From Thermoplasmatales archaeon UBA582 (GTDB taxonomy: Archaea > Thermoplasmatota > Thermoplasmata > Thermoplasmatales > Thermoplasmataceae): a stretch of DNA of 6,545 nucleotides. The position numbers and the translations under genes are program-made. Under the pieces are notes generated by a model. That model made no database searches. It saw nothing but the letters and a program-made list of their open reading frames with translations, and had not been told where the DNA came from. Below, piece by piece: positions 1 through 5,362 of the stretch. The DNA lies in the NCBI GenBank assembly GCA_002502705.1, contig DAQB01000091.1:1-6545 (forward strand), read 5' to 3'. How positions within the stretch are numbered: the first letter of the stretch is position 1; the number at the start of each line of letters is the position of its first letter.

Positions 1-30
1 TTCAATCTAAATCATGGTTTTAATAATAAA

Positions 31-38
31 TATATATA
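31..38 (+). promoter_or_regulatory. TATA box for the GT4 glycosyltransferase gene
   Basis: The sequence TATATATA is preceded by an A-rich stretch that could act as a BRE. Its centre lies about 31 nt upstream of the GTG at 66 and only about 7 nt upstream of the GTG at 42. An archaeal start site about 24-26 nt downstream of the box would fall near position 59. That would leave out the GTG at 42 and give a very short leader before the GTG at 66, so this box decides the start chosen for the gene. It is inferred from sequence alone. Confidence 0.5.
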
Positions 39-65
39 CTGGTGGAAAGGGGATTAATTACGTCC

Positions 66-1151
66 GTGAAAAAATTGTTTCTAGTCAATTACGCCCCGCC
101 AACTAGTTCCATCTACAAATACACTGGCGAGATACTCAGTTGCACTGAAGATTATTCAGAACAACTGAACCTCCTTTACTCTAACAGGTCAAAGAGGTGG
201 GAACTGCCCACTCGTGGTAAATCTTTTAAATCCCCAATAAAAAGAGTTCTGTACGCCAATATTCTACTAAGCCGGCTTTTATTCAGAAAGGCTAGAAAAT
301 ATATTTTAGCCTCATCTGGTGAAGAAAGAGTCATCCACTATACCCATCAAACTATTTCCCCCTTCAATCTTGATTTGGAGAGGTCGGTTGTAACTATCCA
401 TGATAATCCATATACGGCCTTAAAATATGGAATCTACAACAAACCGAATAATCGTATAACGGATAAGATGAGATTTCGCCTCTATTCAAGCTCCATCCAT
501 TATACATTATCGCAATACAAGAAGTTTAAGCATGTCATAACTACATCAGATTATGTAAAAAATTCACTAATTAAATATGGATTTCGTAATGAAATCACTA
601 CAATACATCCACAGGTTGGACCGCATTTCCATCCTATTAAGGATAAAGAAAAATTACGCGAAGAGCTGGGGCTTCCAAAGGGCAGAAAGTTGCTTCTATC
701 GGTGGCATCTGATCAACCAAGAAAGAATCTCAACATGGTAGAGAGATTAATGAATGAATTAGATCAGTCGTATCATTTAGTTCGGGTTGGCAAGCCCATC
801 TTGGATTCCAGCTCTTTTTCAAATGTTGATCCTCAGACTATCAACAAAATATATAATGCGTGTGATGTTCTTATTATGCCAAGTCTGGAAGAAGGCTACG
901 GCTATCCGGTTCCGGAAGCCATGACTGTAGGTCTTCCAGTTGTTTGCTCAGATATAGAAGTATTTCATGAATTATGTGGTGATTCCGGTATTTATTTTAA
1001 TCCGCTTTCAGTTGAAGATTTTCGCGATGCTGTGAAAATAAGCATAGAGAATTACAATGTGTACAGTAATAAGGTGATCGAAAGATCCGCAATCTTTTCT
1101 TATACAAGGTTTTGCATGGAGATCAACAATTACTACAAGCAAAGATTTTGA
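66..1151 (+). CDS. GT4-type (GT-B fold) glycosyltransferase
   Basis: The gene encodes a probable retaining glycosyltransferase that moves a sugar from a nucleotide-sugar donor to a growing glycan at the cytoplasmic membrane face. With the GTG at 66 the protein has 361 residues, a normal length for the family. The N-terminal Rossmann half starts MKKLFLVNYAPP and contains HDNPY (about 112-116) and TTSDY (about 159-163). The C-terminal half has the SVASDQPRKNL segment (R219, K220), the ACDVLIMPS strand (about 265-273) and the E-x7-E signature EGYGYPVPE (E276, E284) of GT4 donor sites, followed by GDSGIYFNP. The usual N-terminal GG loop is replaced by APPTSS. There is no signal peptide or membrane helix. 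A longer start at GTG 42 would add eight residues but sits too close to the TATA box at 31-38. Family assignment is firm; donor and acceptor cannot be read from sequence. Confidence 0.9.
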   Translation: MKKLFLVNYAPPTSSIYKYTGEILSCTEDYSEQLNLLYSNRSKRWELPTRGKSFKSPIKRVLYANILLSRLLFRKARKYILASSGEERVIHYTHQTISPFNLDLERSVVTIHDNPYTALKYGIYNKPNNRITDKMRFRLYSSSIHYTLSQYKKFKHVITTSDYVKNSLIKYGFRNEITTIHPQVGPHFHPIKDKEKLREELGLPKGRKLLLSVASDQPRKNLNMVERLMNELDQSYHLVRVGKPILDSSSFSNVDPQTINKIYNACDVLIMPSLEEGYGYPVPEAMTVGLPVVCSDIEVFHELCGDSGIYFNPLSVEDFRDAVKISIENYNVYSNKVIERSAIFSYTRFCMEINNYYKQRF

Positions 1152-1217
1152 TACTTCTACACAGACAGTAATACCTGGGGTTTGATATATTCTATTAGGA
1201 AATCTGCTGGTCTAAGA

Positions 1218-1230
1218 ATAATCTGATTAT
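1218..1230. repeat. Inverted repeat upstream of the SDR promoter
   Basis: ATAATC-T-GATTAT is a perfect 6-1-6 dyad. It lies 13 bp upstream of the TATA box at 1244-1251, about 42-54 nt before the start codon, where an archaeal activator or repressor could bind. It is bracketed by TGCTGG (1205-1210) and CCAGCA (1231-1236), which are complementary to each other. Its 3' part, CTGATTAT, recurs in the dyad at 3237-3251. In AT-rich DNA a dyad this short can arise by chance. Confidence 0.3.
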
Positions 1231-1243
1231 CCAGCATTTAATT

Positions 1244-1251
1244 TTTATATA
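1244..1251 (+). promoter_or_regulatory. TATA box for the SDR gene
   Basis: TTTATATA is centred about 24.5 nt upstream of the GTG at 1272. Initiation at the usual archaeal distance would begin the mRNA at or next to the start codon. No Shine-Dalgarno sequence is visible before the GTG, which fits a leaderless transcript and supports this start over the out-of-frame ATG at 1262. Confidence 0.65.
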
Positions 1252-1271
1252 GAGGCATTTAATGCGATACG

Positions 1272-2039
1272 GTGAAACTGCTTGTAACTGGAAACCGTGG
1301 ATTTATAGGTTCGCACATCTACGACTATTTTAACAGCAATGATGTAGTTGGTTTTGATCTCAATGATTCTTTATCGGATCAGAAGTACGATGTGATAATT
1401 CACATGGCAGCCCGGGGATTGATCAGGAAATCTATTGAAATGCCGCTTCAATATTTCGAAGATGACCTGTCCCTGGTGATAAGGCTACTGGAATTAGCAA
1501 GGAAACACGATAGCCTTTTTATCTTCCCCACCTCTGGCTCAACCGCTGAGCCAACAAACCCATATTCATTATCAAAGAAACATGCAGAAGAGTGGATACG
1601 ATTATACGGCACCCTGTATGGCCTTAAGTACTACACACTCAGGTTTTTTAACATATATGGTGAAGGGGCAAGAAAGGGAGCAGTATACCTCTTCACAAAA
1701 GCAGCACTACATGGTGAAAAAGCAGTAGTTTATGGCGACGGTACCCATGTTAGAGATTTTCTCTATGTTGGGGACATTCCGAGGACTATTGATAATATGA
1801 TCAAAAATAATTTTCCTAAAGGCGAATACGAATTTGGATCGGGTATCGGAACATCTGTAAATGAGCTGATCTCAAAAGTGGAGAAGGTAGTTAATAAGAA
1901 AATTGACAGAAAAAATGAGGACTATATTCTTAAAGAGGCAGAGGAGTTAATAGCGAGAAATTCAGTGGTAAGGAATCCTACGTCGCTTGAAACCGGAATT
2001 ACAAGAGTTGCTGAATTTATCAAAAAAGATATTGATTAA
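1272..2039 (+). CDS. NAD-dependent epimerase/dehydratase (extended SDR), nucleotide-sugar modifying
   Basis: The gene encodes a probable nucleotide-sugar epimerase or dehydratase that prepares a sugar donor for the neighbouring glycosyltransferases. The 255-residue protein starts at a GTG placed by its TATA box. The Rossmann NAD site is TGNRGFIG (G7, G10, G13), with D29 closing strand 2 and HMAA at 45-48. The catalytic set is S88 (in FPTSGS) and YSLSK (Y98, K102). RFFNIYG (124-130) and YGDGTHVRDFLYVGD (154-168) are typical substrate-side motifs of GalE/WcaG-like enzymes. The protein is shorter than the usual 300-330 residues. One missing part is the loop between the catalytic Ser and Tyr, which are only 10 residues apart against 25 in E. 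coli GalE (S124, Y149). The C terminus (SLETGITRVAEFI) looks complete. The exact reaction (4-epimerase, 4,6-dehydratase or reductase) cannot be decided. Confidence 0.9.
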   Translation: MKLLVTGNRGFIGSHIYDYFNSNDVVGFDLNDSLSDQKYDVIIHMAARGLIRKSIEMPLQYFEDDLSLVIRLLELARKHDSLFIFPTSGSTAEPTNPYSLSKKHAEEWIRLYGTLYGLKYYTLRFFNIYGEGARKGAVYLFTKAALHGEKAVVYGDGTHVRDFLYVGDIPRTIDNMIKNNFPKGEYEFGSGIGTSVNELISKVEKVVNKKIDRKNEDYILKEAEELIARNSVVRNPTSLETGITRVAEFIKKDID

Positions 2040-2122
2040 CCTATAAAATATGAGAATGACTTACCAATATAAATGATCGAAGATTATAGGACTTAGAAAG
2101 TATTGACTGATTTCAATTCTCC

Positions 2123-2140
2123 AATGTCTTAAGACATTTT
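2123..2140 (+). terminator. Palindrome with T-run, possible terminator in the convergent gap
   Basis: AATGTCTTAAGACATT (2123-2138) is a perfect 16-bp palindrome. It can fold as a 6-bp stem with a TTAA loop and runs into TTTT on the + strand. It lies about 84 nt after the SDR stop, between two convergent genes, which suits a terminator. It could instead be a protein-binding site. Archaeal termination relies more on T-runs than on hairpins, so this is tentative. Confidence 0.35.
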
Positions 2141-2230
2141 ATCGCCCCAATCCTTGAGTTGTTAGATGTGGCCCGGAAAAGGTTTCAGTTCAGCCATAAC
2201 GATTTTTTGAATGATTACTGTCATTATCAT

Positions 2231-2240
2231 AAGAAAAATT
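2231..2240 (-). terminator. T-rich terminator after the GT2 gene at 2272-3231
   Basis: Read on the - strand this is AATTTTTCTT, an oligo-T stretch about 31-40 nt past the TAG stop at 2274-2272. Oligo-T runs in the non-template strand are the main intrinsic termination signal in archaea. It is short, hence modest confidence. Confidence 0.35.
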
Positions 2241-2271
2241 CCACTGGATTTTCTACCGCTGTGTCGCTTAG

Positions 2272-3231
2272 CTACTGATATATCCTTGGATAGACGTTTT
2301 GTGCGATCTTAACGCTTATAAATGAAACCATAAGGAGAGCAAGAAGTGCCATTATCCACTTTTTCGAGAATGATCTGATAAAGGGCAGAAGTGAAAGAAT
2401 GGAACTCACAATTAGCTTTCTGGATCTAACGCATCCCAATGACCGTGCCTTTGCATTCCATTCACATGTATTGTAACTGATAAGTCTTCTTGCATTTGTG
2501 GTTAAAAAGAGGTCTTTCATTCTAGTTAGATTAATAATAGCCTTCTGTGAATAATTGCATAATTTTGACAGGTCGTTACTTCTGCTTACTCCAAGTTTAT
2601 GCCTTCTGTATAAAGTTAATTTATTTGCGTCATACAGTATATAATTGCAATATTCTAAAGCAAAAACAAACCAGAAAGTGTCCAGGTCATTGATTGTGCC
2701 CTCAATCTTTTCTATGTGTTCTTTGGCTATTGATCTCTTTATCGTCATGCTGCTGCAATTATACCATGGAATCTTGTTGAATAGATCCTTACAATCAGAG
2801 CTTTTTGAATCATAGGTATCAGATCCTTCAATATTGATAGAATCAATATCAACCGGATCTTCCCCATCACTGAAAAATGACTTTGAATTAGCGATAAAGT
2901 CAATCTTTTCATTAGCCTTTATGTCTGCAGAAAGCCTACTCAGCTTGAATCTAGAAAAAAGATCATCGTCATCAAGGAGACAAATATATTCGCCATGAGC
3001 ATTATTCACGCCAATCAAGTGTTTTTTCCACAATGCCGGTATATCAGAGTCGAAAACACGGATTGTGAAGGATCTGTTATCGAAAATTTTACTTTTTATA
3101 TCATAATCCTTCACGACAATAACTTCAAATTTTTTGTGATCTATTGTTTGCCTATCTAGTGAATCAAGTGCCTGATTAAGCATGTTTTCTCTGTCATGCG
3201 AAGCAATTAACACCGTAAATTCAAGTACCAA
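2272..3231 (-). CDS. GT2-type (GT-A fold) glycosyltransferase with C-terminal membrane segment
   Basis: The gene encodes a probable inverting glycosyltransferase of 319 residues acting at the inner membrane face. FTVLIASHDRENMLNQALDS (5-24) is the first strand and helix of the GT-A fold, and GEYICLLDDDD (80-90) carries the metal- and donor-binding DXD. NDLDTFW (181-187) is a candidate for the acceptor and catalytic-base region, and LYRRHKLGVSRS (207-218) is the usual C-terminal GT2 element. The VDDGS-like nucleotide motif is replaced by VVKDYD (39-44). Two hydrophobic stretches (about 273-285 and 293-310) separated by RSFSKKW suggest membrane anchoring. The start is TTG at 3231, chosen because the TATA box at 3252-3259 is centred about 24.5 nt away and a stop lies just upstream in frame. 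GTG at 3213 would give VLIASHDR and is possible. It is paralogous to the gene at 3282-4259. Donor and acceptor are unknown. Confidence 0.88.
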   Translation of the reverse strand: MVLEFTVLIASHDRENMLNQALDSLDRQTIDHKKFEVIVVKDYDIKSKIFDNRSFTIRVFDSDIPALWKKHLIGVNNAHGEYICLLDDDDLFSRFKLSRLSADIKANEKIDFIANSKSFFSDGEDPVDIDSINIEGSDTYDSKSSDCKDLFNKIPWYNCSSMTIKRSIAKEHIEKIEGTINDLDTFWFVFALEYCNYILYDANKLTLYRRHKLGVSRSNDLSKLCNYSQKAIINLTRMKDLFLTTNARRLISYNTCEWNAKARSLGCVRSRKLIVSSILSLLPFIRSFSKKWIMALLALLMVSFISVKIAQNVYPRIYQ

Positions 3232-3236
3232 TGATA

Positions 3237-3251
3237 CCTGATATAATCAGG
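3237..3251. promoter_or_regulatory. Perfect inverted repeat between TATA box and start, candidate operator
   Basis: CCTGAT-ATA-ATCAGG is a perfect 6-3-6 dyad. It fills the space between the TATA box (3252-3259) and the TTG start (3231) of the - strand GT2 gene. A protein bound here would cover the core promoter and block initiation, as many archaeal repressors do. On the - strand it contains CTGATTAT, which also occurs in the dyad at 1218-1230 in front of the SDR gene. The functional role is inferred. Confidence 0.4.
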
Positions 3252-3259
3252 ATAAATAT
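3252..3259 (-). promoter_or_regulatory. TATA box for the GT2 gene at 2272-3231
   Basis: Read on the - strand this is ATATTTAT, preceded by an A-rich stretch (GAAAAACC). It is centred about 24.5 nt upstream of the TTG at 3231, the same spacing as at the other genes here. It implies that this gene has its own, probably leaderless, transcript despite being only 50 bp from the previous - strand gene. Confidence 0.55.
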
Positions 3260-3281
3260 GGTTTTTCTGTAAACAGATCAA

Positions 3282-4259
3282 TCATGAATACTTATTCTCA
3301 TAATGCCATAGTTTATCTATGGATCTGCGCACATCTTTTAAATAATTTATTCCAAACACGTTTGTAATAAACATAATGAAAAAAATGAATGCAAGAATGG
3401 ACAAATCATATCTTGTCCTGACCCGACTCCTGATAAATTTAACCGGAATTCCCAATGTTTCGCGCCTGGAGGCATGAGCACCATCCCAGATTGAAATTGC
3501 CCTGACCTTGCACATTGTTTTTTCATAATCCATTAAAGTCTCCTTCTTTCCAAGATAATTCCTCAGTGGAAGCAGGCTATTGAATTCCCTCAACGCATCA
3601 TTATTCTCGCCCTTAATGCGTGTCATGGATTTTTCGTTTAACCTGTAAACTGTCAGCTTTCGATGATCCCAAGCAAATATGCCGCCTTCTTCATATGCCA
3701 TGTAAAAGGTCGATAAGTCAGGTGCAGCTTTAATTTCCTTTACATAATCCAAGAATTTAAAGTAAATCCGTTTTCTCACTGCGATACAGCTCATGTTCCA
3801 CCTGAATGTCCGGATACCCTTTATTAGAACATTTTTGGTGTCAAGAATCTCCAATCCATCCTTTCCATCAGCATCTATTTTGCAAGCATCCTTCTCAGTC
3901 ATGTCAACAACTTTCAAGTCGTTCCTGTAATAGATGAGTTCTGGGTAAGAAGAAAACGCATCGTAAACGAATGATAATTTATTTTCATCATAAATATCAT
4001 CATCGTCCAAAAATGCAATTATATCACCATTAGACGCTGTAATACCTGTATAAATGTGTTCACCTTGAGGAACATCGCCTGTATTGATTATCCGGATAGA
4101 ATGTTCTTTGCAGTATTTGTCTATTTCAACATCAAAGAAATTCTTGATTACTATTATCTCATAATATTCCCTGCTTAATGTCTGGTTCAATACTGATTTA
4201 ACAGCGCTTAAAAGGTATTCCTTTCGATTATACGCCGTAATCACAATGCTGATTAGCAC
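3282..4259 (-). CDS. GT2-type (GT-A fold) glycosyltransferase with C-terminal membrane segment
   Basis: The gene encodes a probable inverting glycosyltransferase of 325 residues. LISIVITAYNRKEYLLSAV (2-20) and SVLNQT (22-27) form the GT2 N-terminal signature. GDIIAFLDDDD (78-88) carries the DXD metal and donor site, WNMSCIAVRKRI (154-165) matches the YNCSSMTIKRSI region of its paralogue, and LTVYRLNEKSMTR (202-214) is the C-terminal GT2 element. As in the paralogue, the DDGS-type nucleotide motif is altered, here to IVIKNFFD (36-43). A basic stretch (FIRSRVRTRY, 275-284) precedes one strong hydrophobic helix (about 286-304) and a basic tail, which suggests attachment to the cytoplasmic face of the membrane. 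The start is GTG at 4259, about 25.5 nt from the TATA box centre. Donor and acceptor are unknown. Confidence 0.9.
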   Translation of the reverse strand: MLISIVITAYNRKEYLLSAVKSVLNQTLSREYYEIIVIKNFFDVEIDKYCKEHSIRIINTGDVPQGEHIYTGITASNGDIIAFLDDDDIYDENKLSFVYDAFSSYPELIYYRNDLKVVDMTEKDACKIDADGKDGLEILDTKNVLIKGIRTFRWNMSCIAVRKRIYFKFLDYVKEIKAAPDLSTFYMAYEEGGIFAWDHRKLTVYRLNEKSMTRIKGENNDALREFNSLLPLRNYLGKKETLMDYEKTMCKVRAISIWDGAHASRRETLGIPVKFIRSRVRTRYDLSILAFIFFIMFITNVFGINYLKDVRRSIDKLWHYENKYS

Positions 4260-4280
4260 CTACTTGAATCTTGGGAATAG

Positions 4281-4288
4281 TAATATTT
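4281..4288 (-). promoter_or_regulatory. TATA box for the GT2 gene at 3282-4259
   Basis: Read on the - strand this is AAATATTA, with AGAAAC just upstream as a possible BRE. It is centred about 25.5 nt before the GTG at 4259, and no Shine-Dalgarno sequence lies before that codon. This points to a leaderless transcript starting after the methyltransferase gene ends. Confidence 0.6.
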
Positions 4289-4319
4289 GTTTCTGAATTT
4301 TTTTTATCTTATCCTCGTG

Positions 4320-4330
4320 AAAAAGTAAAA
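4320..4330 (-). terminator. Oligo-T terminator after the methyltransferase gene
   Basis: The - strand reads TTTTACTTTTT about 15-25 nt beyond the TGA at 4347-4345. This split T-run is the kind of signal that terminates archaeal transcription. Its position ahead of the next gene's TATA box supports separate transcripts for the two genes. Confidence 0.5.
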
Positions 4331-4344
4331 CTCAACAGGATGAA

Positions 4345-5142
4345 TCAGGATTTTATTGAAACACCTGTAGTTACTGTTCTTATGAGTTCCTTCATGTCTC
4401 GGTTAGATTTATGAAATTTGGCCCAGGCTCTATTGTCATCAATATCATCTGAAATTAAAATACCTTTATGTTTAAGATTATTCTTAGCCCACTTGTATTC
4501 ATTAATCATATTTTCCTCTGTATGCGAGGAATCATGGTAAAAGATGTCAACGCTTTCAGTGATCGCAGGAAGAACATCAGCGGATAATCCTTGCCGAATG
4601 GACCATCGGTGTCTCAGGTCTTCCGGAACAACCCACCCGATTGGTGCTGTTTTTCCACATATTTCAAAATGATCAGAAGCATCTATGCTTATAAGTGAAC
4701 CTGAACCATTCATTTCCATGGCCTTAAGTATTATAGTAGAAGAATAACCATGGGCAATTCCAGTTTCCACGAACAATTCCGGTTTGTATTTCCTGACTAT
4801 AAGAAATAGTACTCCATGAGTTCCCTGAAGTCCCCATCCACCTTTAGGCCAGTTCTTGCAATTTTCCCTTATCCTCTGGTATATACCTTCACAGGTCTTT
4901 TGCAGCGCAATAAGATCATCCCTGTTGTAAGAACCAAGTCTCTTTGACCAGTAGTAATATGTGATAAGTGCCCAAGCTGTCCCGAGAGTTACATTGCTTA
5001 AAAAAGTAGAGTCCTTGAACCTGATATCAATCTGCCTTAGACCGTCTTCTCTCCAAGAGGAAAGTTTTCTTGCAGTATCAACCCCACCTTTTACACTCCT
5101 CATAACATAAATCATTTTTCTGAGATTTTTTAGGGTTTCCAT
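4345..5142 (-). CDS. Class I SAM-dependent methyltransferase (Methyltransf_24-like)
   Basis: The gene encodes a 265-residue protein that probably transfers a methyl group from S-adenosylmethionine to a sugar, glycolipid or related small molecule. The SAM-binding motif I is LFVETGIAHGYSS (123-135), motif II is SIDASD with acidic D154, and FYHDSSHTEENMINEYKWA (201-219) followed by LKHKGILISDDID (223-235) matches the D-x-x-H-x-x-E and LKPGG-LLVSDDVD segments of the Methyltransf_24 type. The first 110 residues or so form a family-specific helical cap. The C terminus VSIKS is typical in place and the protein looks full length. The ATG at 5142 follows a TATA-like box. Its location beside three glycosyltransferases suggests O-methylation of the glycan made by this cluster; that is inference. 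Cephalosporin-hydroxylase-like proteins share this fold, so the substrate is open. Confidence 0.85.
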   Translation of the reverse strand: METLKNLRKMIYVMRSVKGGVDTARKLSSWREDGLRQIDIRFKDSTFLSNVTLGTAWALITYYYWSKRLGSYNRDDLIALQKTCEGIYQRIRENCKNWPKGGWGLQGTHGVLFLIVRKYKPELFVETGIAHGYSSTIILKAMEMNGSGSLISIDASDHFEICGKTAPIGWVVPEDLRHRWSIRQGLSADVLPAITESVDIFYHDSSHTEENMINEYKWAKNNLKHKGILISDDIDDNRAWAKFHKSNRDMKELIRTVTTGVSIKS

Positions 5143-5160
5143 CGAAGGTTATACGGGAAA

Positions 5161-5168
5161 TAAATAGA
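5161..5168 (-). promoter_or_regulatory. TATA-like box for the methyltransferase gene
   Basis: Read on the - strand this is TCTATTTA, centred about 22.5 nt upstream of the ATG at 5142. A perfect 10-bp palindrome, CATAATTATG (5170-5179), lies directly upstream where a BRE or operator would be. The spacing is a little short, so the exact box is less certain than at the other genes. Confidence 0.4.
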
Positions 5169-5310
5169 TCATAATTATGTTTTGGTGAGTTACCTGTATC
5201 CGGGCTCAAACCGGTTGCATTTTTCCAATTTACTCTATTTTTAATCGCAATACTAATTTTCGAAATTCTTTCCATTTTGGATAGTGCGACTTTCAAGATA
5301 AAACTGCTTT

Positions 5311-5330
5311 TTGGGTGTTTGACCTCCCAA
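5311..5330. repeat. Short inverted repeat beside the promoter of the membrane protein gene
   Basis: TTGGG (5311-5315) and CCCAA (5326-5330) form a 5-bp inverted repeat with a 10-bp spacer. It ends 2 bp before the TATA-like box at 5333-5340. The location is suitable for a regulator, but the arms are short and the match could be chance. Confidence 0.2.
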
Positions 5331-5332
5331 TC

Positions 5333-5340
5333 TTTATCTA
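5333..5340 (+). promoter_or_regulatory. TATA-like box for the membrane protein gene
   Basis: TTTATCTA is centred about 26.5 nt upstream of the ATG at 5363, consistent with a leaderless mRNA. No Shine-Dalgarno sequence lies in the 20 nt before the ATG, and an in-frame TAA at 5345-5347 excludes an upstream start. Confidence 0.5.
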
Positions 5341-5362
5341 CAAATAAGCTCTATTAACGATT

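Noticed and set aside
42..65. GTG at 42 as the start of the GT4 gene
   Set aside because: It is only 3 bp from the TATATATA box, too close for transcription to include it. The protein from GTG 66 begins with the family-typical MKKLFLVNYAPP.
1262..1264. ATG at 1262 as the start of the SDR gene
   Set aside because: It is in a different reading frame from the Rossmann motif; the GTG at 1272 is in frame and correctly spaced from the TATA box.
4337..4353. AATCAGGAT occurring both at 3246-3254 and just before the methyltransferase stop region
   Set aside because: A nine-base match in AT-rich DNA, one copy being inside coding sequence; no consistent position or flanking similarity.
5078..5296. 72-codon - strand open frame overlapping the start of the methyltransferase gene
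   Set aside because: It overlaps 65 bp of a well-supported gene in another frame, crosses that gene's promoter region, and its translation resembles no family I know.
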